This document shows, one piece after another, positions 1-10,879 of a DNA stretch of 64,000 nt. The notes beneath the pieces are model-generated. The model saw nothing but the letters and a program-made list of their open reading frames with translations. It did not search any database and was not told the origin of the DNA. Numbering within the stretch: position 1 is the first letter of the stretch; each line of letters starts with the position of its first letter. The DNA is from Torreya grandis (lineage: Eukaryota > Streptophyta > Pinopsida > Cupressales > Taxaceae): the NCBI GenBank assembly GCA_037957365.1, contig JARHVA010000316.1, positions 496,001 to 560,000 of the forward strand, written 5' to 3'. A program made the translations under genes and the position numbers.

Positions 1-28
1 AGTTTAAGAGACTCAACCTGAGATCTTA

Positions 29-364
29 GTGCATGCACTAGCAAGTGTCACCACTCCACAAACCATGAAGGTCAAAGGGTGCTTCAAAAAGATCCCTCTC
101 ACAATCCTCATTGACTCGGGCAATACTCACAATTTCATCAATCCTCGCATTGCTATGGCGATAGACTACTTTGTATACCCTTATTCTAGCTTTGAAGTCA
201 TGATTGATAATGGGGGTATATTACCATGTAAATGGAAGTGTCAAAATGTGCATATTGTAATGGGTGATTATAATTTTCACTCTGATATGTTTGCCCTACC
301 TTTAGGAGGGTGTGATGTGGTTTTAGGGGCACAGTGGCTTTACACATTAGGACCTATTTTATGA
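29..364 (+). pseudogene. chromovirus aspartic protease domain
   Basis: The translation contains the retroviral-type aspartic protease motif LIDSGNTHNFI near residue 27, followed by a second conserved block DVVLGAQWL near the end, as in gypsy protease domains that sit between gag and RT. The motif Asp-Ser-Gly holds the catalytic Asp. The open stretch begins inside the gag-pol polyprotein, so the Met at 29 is not a real start. A TGA closes it at 362-364. The enzyme would have cleaved the element's own polyprotein. Confidence 0.8.
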
Positions 365-463
365 GACTTCTTTGAGCTTTGGATGCAGTTCATAGATAAT
401 GGTCAAAAACACACCTTAAAATGGTTATTACCATGATCTTCTAGCATCATCATCTCTCATCAC

Positions 464-1460
464 ATGGAAATTTTTTTGAAGAAAGGCTCACATGGGGTCA
501 TTGCACAACTGCATTCCATTCAACTCCAGCCCCCCACTGCTACTAACCACCCTATAGATTTACAAGCCATACTCAACAAGCATGCAACCATTTTTTTAGA
601 ACCAGTAGGTTTGCCTCCTTCATGCCCTAAATATCACTACATTCCTCTCCTTCTAGGAAGCATCCCACCCAACATCTGGCGATATTGTTACCCCCATGTA
701 CAAAAAGACTAAAATTGAGAACTTAGTCTAGTAACTCCTCAAGTCTAGAGTTATTCACCCTAGCACCAGCCCATATTCCTCCCTAGTGCTTTTTGTCCAC
801 AAAAAATATGGGTCATGGCACCTTTGCATTAACTTTTGAACCCTTAACCACCTCACTATCAAGGATAAATTCCCAATTCTTGTCATCGATGAGCTTCTTG
901 ATGAGCTCCATGGGGCCAAATTCTTCTCCAAGTTAGATCTGCATTCTAGCTATCATCAAATTTGAGTGTATCCTGATGACATTCCAAAGATAGCCTTCCA
1001 TATGCATGAAGGTCACTATGAGTTCCTTGTCATGCCATTTGGCCTTACAAATGCCCCTTCCACTTTTCAAGCACTCATGAATAAAATCTTTTAGCCTTTT
1101 CTCTGTCAATTTATTTTAGTTTTCTTTGATGACATTTTGATCTATAGCTGCACATGGGCCGAGCATCTATAACATATTGATAGGGCATTACAACTATTAG
1201 CAGACAATCAATTATGTGCCAAGCAATCCAAGTGTTCATTCAGTCAAGAGGAAATCAACTATCTGGGGCACATTGTTTCAGCCAATGGGGTTCATATGGA
1301 CCCAAAAAAAATTAGTGCTGTGCAAAATTGGCCTCGACCAACCACCCTCAAGAGCCTTCATGGTTTCTTAGGCTTGATAGGATACTATCACAAGTTCATC
1401 AAAGAGTATGAAAAGATCGTGACTCCTTTGACTTCCTTATTGAAGAAGGATGCTTTCACC
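464..1460 (+). pseudogene. chromovirus reverse transcriptase domain
   Basis: A degraded RT reads through several stops. The linker before RT (464-712) ends near 712. Family blocks follow: a stretch reading like PYSSLVLFVHKKYGSW (about 765-815), a palm block [15 protein letters not shown] (about 920-963), the [13 protein letters not shown] block (about 1030-1070) and the catalytic box VFFDDILIY near 1117-1143. Both Asp residues of the FDD core are kept. The thumb/connection GFLGLIGYYHKFIKEY lies near 1363-1410. Several Gln and Arg codons are now TAG or TGA. RNase H follows directly, as in all Ty3/gypsy elements. Confidence 0.85.
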
Positions 1461-1494
1461 TAAGGTGCAACAGCTGATTAGGCATTCATCAAAT

Positions 1495-1913
1495 TCAAAC
1501 AGGCTATGTGTAGCACACTAGTTTTGGCACTGACAGACTTCACCAAAACTTTCACCATTGAAAGTGATGCCAGTGGCATCAGCTTGGGTGTTGTTCTTCT
1601 CGAAGAGGGCCAACCAATTGCCTTCACTAGCAAAGCCCTTTCTAGCCACAATTTAGCTTTATCTACATATAAAAAGGAAATGATGGCAATTTTACATGCA
1701 GTACAAAAATGGAGACCCTACTTACTGGGAAATAATTTTTACATCAAAACTAATCCTTAGAGTTTGAAATATTTCTTGGAACAATGGGTCTCATCCCCAA
1801 CTCAGTAGAAGTGGGTCAGCAAACTCATGGGTTATGATTATGAGATCACCTATAAGAAGGGAAAAGACAATGTTGTGGTTGATGCTCTCTCAAGAACCTT
1901 TAAGGACTAGCCT
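1495..1913 (+). pseudogene. chromovirus RNase H domain
   Basis: The segment contains TIESDASGISLGVVL with the first catalytic Asp, the YKKEMMAILHAVQKW helix with the catalytic Glu, and KGKDNVVVDALSR with the last Asp. The third Asp position reads IKTNP where the family has a TDH-type motif, so that Asp is Asn here. TAG codons interrupt the frame at 1758-1760 and again near 1807. The enzyme removes RNA from the RNA/DNA hybrid during reverse transcription. The domain is too broken to be active. Confidence 0.85.
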
Positions 1914-2079
1914 TCCCTCTCTGCCATCTCCATGCCCATTCTAAAATGGTTGGAATCTATCAAACAAGGGTATGCAAATGATCCCTCCTTATACCACCTC
2001 ATTCATCAATTGGCCACTAACCCCTCTGCAGTACCGCATTATTCATGGGATGGTGCTTCTCTATAATACAAGGGTCATT

Positions 2080-3177
2080 TGGTGCTTTCCCAAAGTCCAA
2101 ACCTGCATCAGGCCATCTTCTATGAAATCCATGCTTCCCCCTCAATAGGGTACTCAAGATTTCTCAAAACCTATGAGCAAGCACATCAACACTTCTTTTG
2201 GAAAGGCATGAAAGCCAAAATTAAATAGATGGTGGCTAAATGTGATACCTGCTAATGAAACAAAGGTGAAACCACATTGACTCCCAATTTGCTCGAGCAT
2301 TTTACCATTCCTACTAGGATTTGGATAGATATTTCCATGGATTTCACTGAGGGCCTCCCTAAATCTGGGGGAAAGACAGTGATCCTAGTCATAGTCGACT
2401 GCCTCTCTAAATATAGTCATTTTTGTGCACTCAACCACCCATACATAGCCTCCAAAGTCACGCAAGTTTTCTTCGATCAGATCTTCCATCTTCATGGCAT
2501 TCCTTCTTCAATTGTCTCATATTGTGATGCCACTTTTGCCAGCGATTTTTGGATAGAACTATTTTGTCACACAGGCACACAGTTGAGAATGAGCTCTGGG
2601 TACCACCCATAAATAGATGGCCAGATAGAAATAGTCAACAAATGCTTGGAGACCTTCCTTCATTACTTTGCTTCAGAACAACAACATCAATGGGCCAAGT
2701 GGCTTCCCCTAGCTGAATGGTGGTACAATACCTCATACCACACTTCCACCAAAATGACTCCCTATGAAGTAGTTTATGGTCAAACACCACCACCACTTCT
2801 TCCATATAATCCTGGTAGCTCACCAATTTAGGTAGTTGACACTAGTCTCCAAAACTAAGATCAGATTCTTTGCACCTTGTAGGACAATCTCCACATGGCA
2901 CAAAACTAAATCAAGCAGCAGGTTGATCAGCACCGCTCTGAGCGTACCTTTCAACCTGGTGATATGGTCTTTCTTCATATGCACCCATACAATAAATCAT
3001 CACTAAAGATAAAAGGGTTCCAAAAGATTGCTCCAATGTTTTATGGGCCATATAAGGTTCTCCATAAGATTGGTTTATTTGCTTATAAGTTAAAGTTTCC
3101 ACCTTCCTCCCAAATTCATCTCATCTTTCATGTCTCCTATTTGAAGCAAGTTCTTGGATCCAACATCCAAGTGTAGA
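2080..3177 (+). pseudogene. chromovirus integrase domain
   Basis: An HHCC zinc finger remnant is visible at about 2120-2255, with spaced His residues and KCDTC. The catalytic core runs from about 2310 with MDFTEGLPKSGGKT and VDCLSKYSHF holding the first Asp. The second Asp block reads VSYCDATF where relatives have SDRD, so the expected Asp is Tyr. The Glu region is at about 2630-2660 (VNKCLETF). The block WYNTSYHTSTKMTPYEVVYG at 2725-2785 and the GPYKVLHKIG / VSYLKQ tail at 3046-3150 complete the typical C-terminal part. Stops at 2612, near 2625 and at 2831 interrupt it. Confidence 0.85.
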
Positions 3178-3350
3178 TAGTTTTACCAACACTTGATAAT
3201 GAAGGCTCCATCCTTCTCGACCCAAAAGCAATCCTAGATAGGTGCATCTGCCAACTTTGATCCTACTCCATCACAAAGGTCTTAATCCAATGGCATGGCA
3301 TGCAACCAGAAGATGTAACATGGGAACCACTCTTCCAGATTTAACAACAA
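3178..3350 (+). pseudogene. chromodomain at integrase C-terminus
   Basis: After the integrase tail the frame reads ILDRCICQL, a TGA, then VLIQWHGMQPEDVTWEPL at about 3280-3333. This matches the chromodomain hallmark of an aromatic-rich QW motif followed by a TWE motif. In chromoviruses this domain is thought to guide integration to heterochromatin. It is interrupted by at least one stop. The polypurine tract follows within about 40 bases, as expected. Confidence 0.8.
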
Positions 3351-3388
3351 TTCCCACATCTGAATCTTTAAGGGAAAAGCTTTTTCTA

Positions 3389-3400
3389 AGGGGGAGGGGA
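3389..3400 (+). promoter_or_regulatory. polypurine tract of the chromovirus
   Basis: The purine run AGGGGGAGGGGA lies immediately before the LTR start TGTTAGGAAC at 3401. It follows the chromodomain, as expected for the plus-strand primer site. Confidence 0.75.
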
Positions 3401-3800
3401 TGTTAGGAACCCATGCCTTACCCTTCTCTTTTCAATATTAGTGTAATAATTGCTATGGATGCATATGCTTTGTAAGTCATCCCTTAGAGCATATTTGAAT
3501 TATCCCACATACAAGGGAAGTAGTAGTTGTTAGAATAGAGTTAGTATATAAGTAAGTGTTGAGGCCCAATGAAGGCATCCATGAATTTATTGTATTGAGC
3601 TTGCTCAAAGGAGGTTTCACCCTCGAAATGGCATGTGATCAATATAAGCTTTCTGTGTTTCTGTTATTCATAAGAGTTATTTTATTTTTGCATATTTTGA
3701 TTAAAACTATTGTAGGAGGTAATCTGCTACAGGAGGTTCTTCTCATAGTACATGTAGTGCCATCATTGCCATTACATTATGGATCTAGGAAAAGTATTTT
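3401..3800 (+). repeat. 3' LTR of the chromovirus (right edge uncertain)
   Basis: It begins with TG directly after the polypurine tract. A TATA-like box TATATAAG lies near 3547, so U3 would be about 150 bases. The matching 5' LTR is outside the window, so the right end can only be bracketed between the TATA box and the Helentron coding at 3861. CA dinucleotides near 3765 and 3810 are possible ends. Confidence 0.55.
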
Positions 3801-3860
3801 CATAAACACATTTCCATTTTTAAATATACATTTTTTTAAATCCCTAAATTATTAGTATAA

Positions 3861-4323
3861 GATCAGGATAAATCTAAAAATGTAATGTGTGCATCTGTGA
3901 TCAACAAATATAATGAAAGACCAAAATCTCTAAAACATATATGCTTAGTATAATATGCATCGCACTATATATGAATAACTAAAAAATATGACGATGTGAC
4001 AAAAGCCACAAATAATATGTTATGTGAGATAAAATAAACATATTGACCTTAAAAACTACTACAAATGTTTTTCATACCATATCAAGAGCCAGAAGAATCA
4101 TTGAAAAAATATTTCAAAACTTGGCTCTTAGCTTACCTCGTGCATTTAAAAGTCATAAAATATAGAGGCCAACTTCATAGTACAATTGAAAAAAGAGTGG
4201 GTTAACATTGACATCGCTACCACCCATATGCACGAAGCCAAAAATAAAATATTTGGCATTGAAAATGATAATGAGTTATATGAATGCTTTACTAGAAATG
4301 ATGAATATGATAACAATGATGAT
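3861..4323 (+). pseudogene. Helentron-like protein, part upstream of the helicase core
   Basis: Broken frames read VINKYNERPKSLKHICL (about 3897-3950), then FIPYQEPEESLKKYFKTWLL (4071-4130), then HMHEAKNKIFGIENDNELYE (4228-4287) up to 4323. Blocks of this kind (a Tyr-x-x-Arg-Pro segment, a Pro-Tyr/Trp segment with an ETW-like motif, then an acidic linker) precede the PIF1 helicase core in Helitron and Helentron proteins. A Tat-like element interrupts the protein at 4324. The same frame continues after it, at 14720. The upstream Rep domain is not visible; it may have lain left of the chromovirus. The family assignment rests mainly on the continuation at 14793-16800. Confidence 0.6.
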
Positions 4324-4493
4324 TGTTGACATCGAAGATTGCACCCTTGGTAGGAGGCCGAGCTCCTGCCTTCTCCTTGCAACTATGGAAACTCCCCTCT
4401 CACCTATTGGACTCGTGAAGCTGGAGGGGAGAGTCTCTAGATAAGGGCTAGCTCCCTTTGATGCATCATATTTGTTCCAACAAGTGTTAATAC

Positions 4494-4546
<53 letters not shown>

Positions 4547-6398
4547 GGGGGGATGAAAAGGGAGAAAGATTTTAGGAAAACAAACTACTCTAAAGAGGTG
4601 ATACACCAAAATGAAATGACCTTCTCACATCCACACTTAAAACTAGACAAATGCATACATACGCTTCACACTTGGCAGAAGAACCAGACTACAAAAGCTT
4701 GACAAGGAGGTTTGAATGAAAATATAGAGAATAGAGGTTCACCAAAGGTGCTATGAGATGCACACTGCAAGGTAACTCCTATTTTTGCACCTTAAAATAG
4801 AACTCTATTTACCAGTCTGGAGAAAGGGGCACTTTGTAGACAATAGATACATTGGTATTGAACCTGTGAAAGCATCAAGAAATAATGACTAAACACAAAT
4901 CAACACTCAACACATACACAAAAATGTCTATCCAAAATAGAGGTAAAAATTGCATTTATTGATTCAGGTGGAGGTTTTGCCAGGGCTATGCCTTACAAAT
5001 GTGGAAGATTCTCCTAAAAATGACAAGTCCTCAAATATATAGGAGAAGAAAGGAGGCCCTTTGGTGCCCCTTTTTTTACAAGTAGCCCATTTGCATCCCC
5101 TCATTGGGAAGAGCAAGTCACTCAAAACATTAATGAGCTGCACACTTTGTCTATTTGTAAGGCCACTTCTTCAAGGTGATTTACATGGTTTGTCCACTCA
5201 TTAATGCAAAATGGAGAAAACTGGTCACACCGCTAGCTGTTTGTGTCTCTAATGGTTAATTCATAGGCACTATTTCACCTATTGGAGTCACTTCTCAAAT
5301 TGGTGCTTCCTCTCGCCACTTGGACTAATTTCTTGTTCCATGCTTATCACTTTGTCCTTTTCCCTTTCTTGTCTCTTTTGGCTCCTTCGGCCCTCAAGGT
5401 GAACTTCTGGCGGGTCGCTGCATTCTAGGTCCTCATGGTTAGCACTCTCTCACTTTGAAAGCAAATGGCTATTTCATTGTGCTAATTTTGATGTTCACAT
5501 GGCTGTCATTGATTTGAAAACCAATGGTTAATTTGCTTTATTAATTTTGATGGCCTCTTAGACTTTCTCATCCCTGTCAAAACATCATCAGGTCCCTCAC
5601 TGGCTTTTCTATGGCTTTGATTTTTTCCTTGGCACCTTCCTAAAGGGAAGGTGACTAGTCAGCCCTTGAAAGTGTCCTTTGTATTCTATCCGAGAGTCCC
5701 CTACAAGGGCACTTACCCTTCGGGGTCCTTCAGCAGGTTGTTTGTTCCTCTGAACTGTTTCCCAAGTTCTCATGGGAAATTTTCTCAGGTTTTGTTTGTT
5801 TTGTGTATTTTCCATGGGCTTTTGTCCGCAGACATTTTCTCGCGGACAAAAAGTTCATAGATTTTTGTCCTGGCCTTTGCTTTGAAGCATGCCTAAATTC
5901 CTTTGGACTTTTTGTCCAAAGGAATTCCTTCAGACAAAAAGTCTGAAGGAATTCTGGACTAAACAAATTTGAACTTAAACAAATTTGGACTTACCCGATT
6001 GCCTTTTGCTTTGAAGCGCCTGCCCTCCACAAGGGTATTGAACTTTTTTGGACTACCCTTTGGCCAACTAGGCATACCTTTGAACCAAGCCATTAAACCA
6101 AAAATGGTTCAATGGTTCAAGTGGTTCAACCATGTGCGCTGATGAACTAGTGAACCAAGGCCGATGAACTTCTCCCGTTGAACCAAGCCCATTAAACCAA
6201 AAATGGTTCAATGGTTCAATGCTTGGTGAATTGAGATGTTGAACTTGAAGATGGACTTTTAAACCAAAGGTGACTGAACCACTTGAACCAAGCCATGAAC
6301 CAAACTCATTGAACTTGTGCAACCTGAAAATGACTGGCATTGAATATCAAGGGAATAAGGGAACCAAAAATTTTGCCTGTGGGCAAAATTGGTCAACA
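4324..6398 (-). repeat. left (3') LTR of the Tat-like element
   Basis: This is a direct repeat of 12640-14714 in the same orientation with a TGTTGA...TCAACA border. It contains a longer TA microsatellite (about 4496-4544) than the other copy. It also has a palindrome cluster at about 5900-5955 and a GAACCA/TGGTTC-rich block at about 6076-6310. Confidence 0.95.
4496..4544. repeat. (TA)n microsatellite inside the LTR
   Basis: This is an uninterrupted TA dinucleotide run. The other LTR has a much shorter run at about 12812-12828, so the tract expanded or contracted after insertion. The apparent Ile/Tyr-rich reading frame across it is not a gene. Confidence 0.95.
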
Positions 6399-6747
6399 AA
6401 TTGGCAACTCCCAGGGGAAGCATGCCTGCTATGCTTAGAGACTAGTTGCCTTGTAGTCCATTGGGCATAGAGTCAGATTGTAACTTGGAAAACCAACAAT
6501 AGCTCTGATAAATCTAGAACCAATCACGCATATCTACCTCCAAGGAAATGAAAGCACACAAGACTAAGAAAACTACTACTTGTGCAACAACACTTAGGGA
6601 AAACAAGAAATAAAACAAGGGAAAATATATACAAATGAAAAAATAATCAGTGGAAATGCTTTAGATGTATCCCATTAATTGGGATACGTAGTTCTTGGCC
6701 ATCCAACTTGGAGAGTTGGAATGCATTGTGCTGCTTGCACTGAGTAA

Positions 6748-7740
6748 TTATGTAAGGACCACTCTATAAGGCATCAAATTTTGCATGCTTTCTAGGCTTA
6801 CTCGGTCTTTGTCCCATTTCAAGACAATGTATCCTTCAAAGAAATCTTTTGATGAAGATTTCTTGTCGAAGTGTCTTTTCACTTGTTGTTGGTGATTGGA
6901 CATAGAAGCCATAGCATGGTCCCGTGTCTCTTGGAGCTCCATCAACTCCCACAGTCTGACCTCCATGCTACTTCCTTACTCTAATTGCAGCTAGTGAGTG
7001 AGGTCCAATGTTGGTAATTCAAGTGAGATGGGAAGCCTAGCTTCCATTCCATATACGAGCGTATATGGAGAATTTTTGATTGCTCTCTTCGGAGTGATTC
7101 GATTGACCCACAGAGCTATCTTCAGCTTGGCATGCCAAGTCTTCTAATTTTCTTCCATGGTCCTTTTTATGATCTTGATCAAATTTTTGTTGGTGGACTC
7201 AGCTAGCCCATTCCCTTTTGGATAATAATTTGATGAAGTGCTGAGATATATACCATACCTTAGCACCCATTCACTTATTTTGGTTCCCAGAAAAGCCAAG
7301 GCATTATTTGAGGTTATGGTGGCTAGGACCTCAAATCTTATTACCAAGTCCTCATAAAACTCTAGGACCATGCTTTCATTTGCCTCTTTTAGAGCAATAG
7401 CCTCCACCCACCTTGTGAAATAATCTGTGGTAGTTAAGACCCACTTATGTCCAACACTGGAGGGAGGATTGATCATCCCTATGAAATCCAGGCCCCACTA
7501 CATGAATGGTTGTTCCACCTGAATACGCTGTAGAGGCATGGTAGCCAAACGTTGTTTCCCATCAAAAAGTGCACACTTTTGGCACTTTCTTACCTAGGCG
7601 TGGGTGTCCCTAAAATGAGTAGGCTAGAAATAGCCTCTCATTATCTTTGTTGTAGTAGCTCTAGGAGTGAAATAACTGCCTCCTGGCCCATCATGGAACT
7701 CAGACAGTATTTTATCAACCTAGTTTGGGTTGATGCATCT
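6748..7740 (-). pseudogene. Tat-like element integrase
   Basis: Reading on minus from about 7740, an HHCC region has a FHDGP-like block, then CQKCALF near 7560-7580. The core starts at 7476 with WVLTTTDYFTRWVEAI, holding the first catalytic Asp. The second block reads TITSNNALAF where relatives have SDNG-like residues, so Asp appears to be Asn. The Glu block NGLAESTNKNLIKIIKR lies at about 7155-7205. The C-terminal part carries SPYTLVYGMEARLPI at about 7030-7075 and a tail KRHFDKKSSSKDFFEGYIVLKW ending near 6748. It is broken by several stops. Confidence 0.85.
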
Positions 7741-7949
7741 TAGAAAGACCCCAGAGAGATCCTTCCTAAACAATACTCCATTAATCAAAACATAAGGGAG
7801 AGACTGGAGCCTAAAGTACCTTCTTTCAGTCTTATCAAGACTCAACGGGCACTCACCAGTGAGAAAGAAACACCTTAGGTCTAATGTCCAGTCCCTCATG
7901 ACAATTGGTTCTTCAGATGTGGCTGCATCATGAATTAGCAAACTGTCTT

Positions 7950-8370
7950 CCTTTTTTTCCTTGAAGTCTATAACAAGTTGTTCGCACAAGCCTCTTCCCC
8001 TCACCAGCTTGGTGATCTTGATATCTACGTCATACTCCATCACTTTGGTGATCCACCCTGCTCTCTTCTCATTTAGGTCTCGATTGGTCAAGAAATCCTT
8101 GATGCCAGGATGTGGGACCATGAGGTGAATCCTAATGTGAGACAACATATGCCTAAATTTCTTTAGGCTCTGCACTACTGCCAGGACTTGCTTCTCTACA
8201 TATGTGTATCTGACTTTGAAATCTTCTAACCCTTGGCTAAAAAAAGCAAGTGGTTGCTTGAGGTCATCACCATTTGCTTGAGTAAGCATGGCGGAGATCA
8301 CCTCTTCATTGCTGAAAGTGTAGAGGTTGAAGTCTTTATTGAAGTCAAGGCTGATCAAAGTAGGAGCCTA
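7950..8370 (-). pseudogene. degenerate RT-linked RNase H (gypsy type) of the Tat-like element
   Basis: A long open stretch (8358-7720) follows RT. The position of the first catalytic Asp reads NLYTFSNEEVISAMLTQ, with Phe/Ser instead of a TDAS motif. The helix RYTYVEKQVLAVVQSLKKF keeps Glu. The third position reads MVPHPGIKDFL with no Asp. The last reads KLVRGRGLCEQLV instead of an ADALSR-type motif. Three of four catalytic acids are therefore missing although the fold blocks are clear. This pattern is known for Tat elements that carry a second, archaeal-type RNase H, which is also present here (9655-10201). Confidence 0.8.
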
Positions 8371-8379
8371 GGTTATGGC

Positions 8380-9412
8380 TTGCTTGATAGCTTCAAAGTT
8401 GTCTTTCCTTTGTGTTGTCCACTTGAAATCTTCACCCTTCCTTAGCATAGAGGTGAATGAAATTTATCCTGCCAAAGAAGCTCTGTAGGCCTTTCTTATG
8501 CTTAGGTAGGGACATCTCCAGGATAGAATGAACTCACTCGAGGTCAATGGATAAGCCCTCCTTAGACACGATGTGGCCAAGGAGTTTCCCCTCATGAAAA
8601 ACAAACATGCATTTCTTTAGATTAAGAGATATGCCAAATTCCATGCACCTCTCAAAAATTTGCCTGAGGTGTTCCATGTGTGGGCTCGCTTCCTTGGAGA
8701 ATACCATCACATCATCGAGGTATACTAGCACATTGTTATTTATCAAGCCTCCAAAATCCATGTCCATGGCTCACTAAAAGGTAGCACCAGCATTAGATAG
8801 CTTGAATGGCATCTTCTTGTAGGCAAACATTCCCCATTTAGTGGTGAAGGCCATTTTGTGCTGGTCATTGCCTTGCACCAGAATCTAATTATACCTTGAA
8901 TAACCATCCAAGAGGGAGAAACGCTCACTACCTATTACCTTTTAAAGGATCTTCTCCATGCTTGGGAGGGGATAATGATATTTTAAAGAGACTTTATTAA
9001 GGTCTCTAAAGTCGACACATAACCTGATCTCCCCATTCTTCTTTCTAATAGGAACAAGGTTGGCCAGCCAAGAGGAATGCTTGATTGGAAATATAATTCT
9101 AGACTCAATCAATTTGGCTAGTTCCCTCTGCATGAGGGGTTCAATCATTGGATTGACAAGTCTCTTCTTCTGTGTGACTGGCTTGGCACCTTCTTCTAAT
9201 TCGATGGTGTGCTGGGCGATTCTTGGGTTGAAGACCTTCAAGTCACTGTAATCAAATGCAAAAACATCTATAAATTCTTGACACAAAAAAATGAAATCCC
9301 ACCTTTCTTGAATCATGCAAACTTTTCCAAGTGCAAGTAGCTTGTCCTTGAAGATCTCAACCCTTTCATAATTCTCCTCTTTAGTTGTGATGCATGCCTT
9401 GTCATTTCTCAA
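8380..9412 (-). pseudogene. Tat-like element reverse transcriptase
   Basis: On minus the RT begins with EFIDVFAFDYSDLKVF, then WLANLVPIRKKNGEIRLCVD and FRDLNKVSLKYHYPLPSME, which are canonical RT fingers and palm. A TAG breaks the frame at 8942. The palm resumes with FSLLDGYSRYN and the catalytic box VLVYLDDVMVFSKE at about 8690-8730, with both Asp kept. GKLLGHIVSKEGLSID follows at about 8540-8590, then the connection toward RNase H. The protein would copy the element RNA into cDNA. Confidence 0.9.
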
Positions 9413-9654
9413 TTGGTCATCTCCATTGAAGATGCTCTAAAGCATGACCAAACCTTTAGGGAGCTTATTGTTCTTCAATTGAACAATTTGATTGCCGTAT
9501 TGATGTTGTAACTTCACTTGGTTCTGTGTTGCGAACTCAGTTTCCTCCTGTAGGAAGAAAGCTATTTGCTGGTCATTTTCAAAAACTTGCCAATTTGCAA
9601 TGTTGTCAGGGACAGAGGGTCGAACTACCACCTTCAAGTGGTGCAAACCATAAT

Positions 9655-10201
9655 TTCAACTTATTTCCCTTGAAACATCAAACTGAGCACCAATTGCTGC
9701 TAGCGTATCCACTTATTTGTTCTATTCTCTGGGAATGGAGGTGATATTGAAAGTGAGGAAATCTTCCACCAAGTCCTAGACCCTATGCTTGTAGGATTTG
9801 AGTAAGGAATTCTTGGTCAAATTCTAGCCTTTCACCTGATATACAATCAACTTGTTGTCTCCCAAAACTTACAACTCCTTGATCCCTCCTTTTCTTGCCC
9901 ATTCCAGACCATGGATAAGGGAATCGTATTCTACAACATTACTTGTGCAAGAAAATTGGAAATGGAGAGCTAAAAAGTACCTATCCTTTGAATGGGAGAC
10001 CAATATCGCCCCACCACTAGCTCCTAGCTTACTTCTAAGACTGTCAAAATATAGCTGCCATAGGCCTAGGTCCTCTTGGCTTGCCTTCATTATATTTGGC
10101 ATGAAGGTGCCCTCTTCGTGTATGCAGTAGACTCCAAGGTCTACTTCCTCTATGAACTTGTAAGGATCATGTTCAAAGTTATCATTTCCCCACTCATCCA
10201 A
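9655..10201 (-). pseudogene. archaeal-type RNase H located upstream of RT
   Basis: The segment LWQLYFDSLRSKLGASGGAI holds the first catalytic Asp, and CTSNVVEYDSLIHGLEWARK the Glu. After a stop at about 9867 the same frame gives VLGDNKLIVYQVKG with the next Asp and VDTLAAIGAQFDV with the last. All four acids survive, unlike the RT-linked RNase H of the same element. It lies between protease and RT. In the Ogre/Retand elements I know, this extra RNase H lies after the RT-linked one. The following linker (9646-9437) contains RPSVPDNIANWQVFENDQQI and leads into RT. Confidence 0.85.
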
Positions 10202-10240
10202 GAGTAGGTCTGCAACTCCTTCAAGAGCAGAGAATGGAGA

Positions 10241-10771
10241 TTAGTCTATCTGAGACTCTTCTAGGTTGATAATGGTGTAACTGACATTCACTTCCTTGGG
10301 TGAGTATGGTTCTAGATGGTCCTCGTAGAGTGGCTCAGATTCAATTTTTATCTTGGTCCCATACCTGGTTCTAAAAACTAGATATGACCAATTCACTACT
10401 AGATAACCACCTATCTTTGATGTGAAGTCCCTGGACAAGTAAATTGTGAAATAAGGAGGAACATCCGCTACCACTATATCATGGGGAATTGAGAAGGTTG
10501 GGCAAGCATGCAATGTCAAGCCTAAACCCTTCAAAATCCCAAGTATTTTTTTAGGTGTCTCATCTAGTTACAGGACTCCTTTGTTCATCTCTTCATATTT
10601 CAGTCCCATCTTGCCAGCTATACACTTGGGCATCACTAAGGTACTAGCCCCACTATCAATTATGCAGTTGTGTACCAAGAAATCCCCTATGAATAAGGAT
10701 ACATAGAAAGGGGGAGTTTTCCCTTCCTTCTTTACCTGACCTGAAGTGGAAGGCCGTCCATTCATCATCAA
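10241..10771 (-). pseudogene. aspartic protease and linker of the Tat-like element
   Basis: On minus the translation gives FYVSLFIGDFLVHNCIIDSG followed by ASTLVMPKCIAGKMGL. The IIDSGAS core is the aspartic protease signature. A TAA near 10568 is followed by a conserved downstream part with DVPPYFTIYLSRDFTSKIGG to 10241. The domain sits between gag and the extra RNase H. Confidence 0.8.
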
Positions 10772-10879
10772 GACATTATCAATGCTTGTTGGGATAGCTT
10801 ATCAATCCAGTTCATGCAATTCCTTATTCAATACGTCCTTCTATCCTGGAAGAGACAATGAATCCCATAAAGAGATGTT

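Larger units (their letters stand above)
1..3800 (+). mobile_element. Ty3/gypsy chromovirus remnant (3' part)
   Basis: The domain order protease, RT, RNase H, integrase, chromodomain, polypurine tract and LTR start can be read on + in broken frames. The chromodomain at the integrase C-terminus places it with the chromoviruses. Gag and the 5' LTR lie left of the window. Many in-frame stops are TAG where the family has Gln (CAG), for example in the RNase H and integrase parts, so the element is dead. Its 3' LTR begins at 3401, but the right edge is uncertain because no second LTR is visible. Coding sequence of a Helentron starts at 3861, so the edge must lie before that. Confidence 0.85.

Noticed and set aside
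4472..4702. Frame with a long Ile/Tyr repeat
   Set aside because: It is created by the TA microsatellite of the LTR.
5651..5860. 69-residue frame with hydrophobic stretches, and its counterpart at 13961-14167
   Set aside because: Both are the same LTR segment and cross the palindrome cluster; this is U3/R sequence rather than a gene.
6399..6440. Polypurine tract next to the Tat-like 3' LTR
   Set aside because: On minus the bases before the LTR read GGGAGTTGCCAATT, which is not a clean purine run, so I do not annotate a site.
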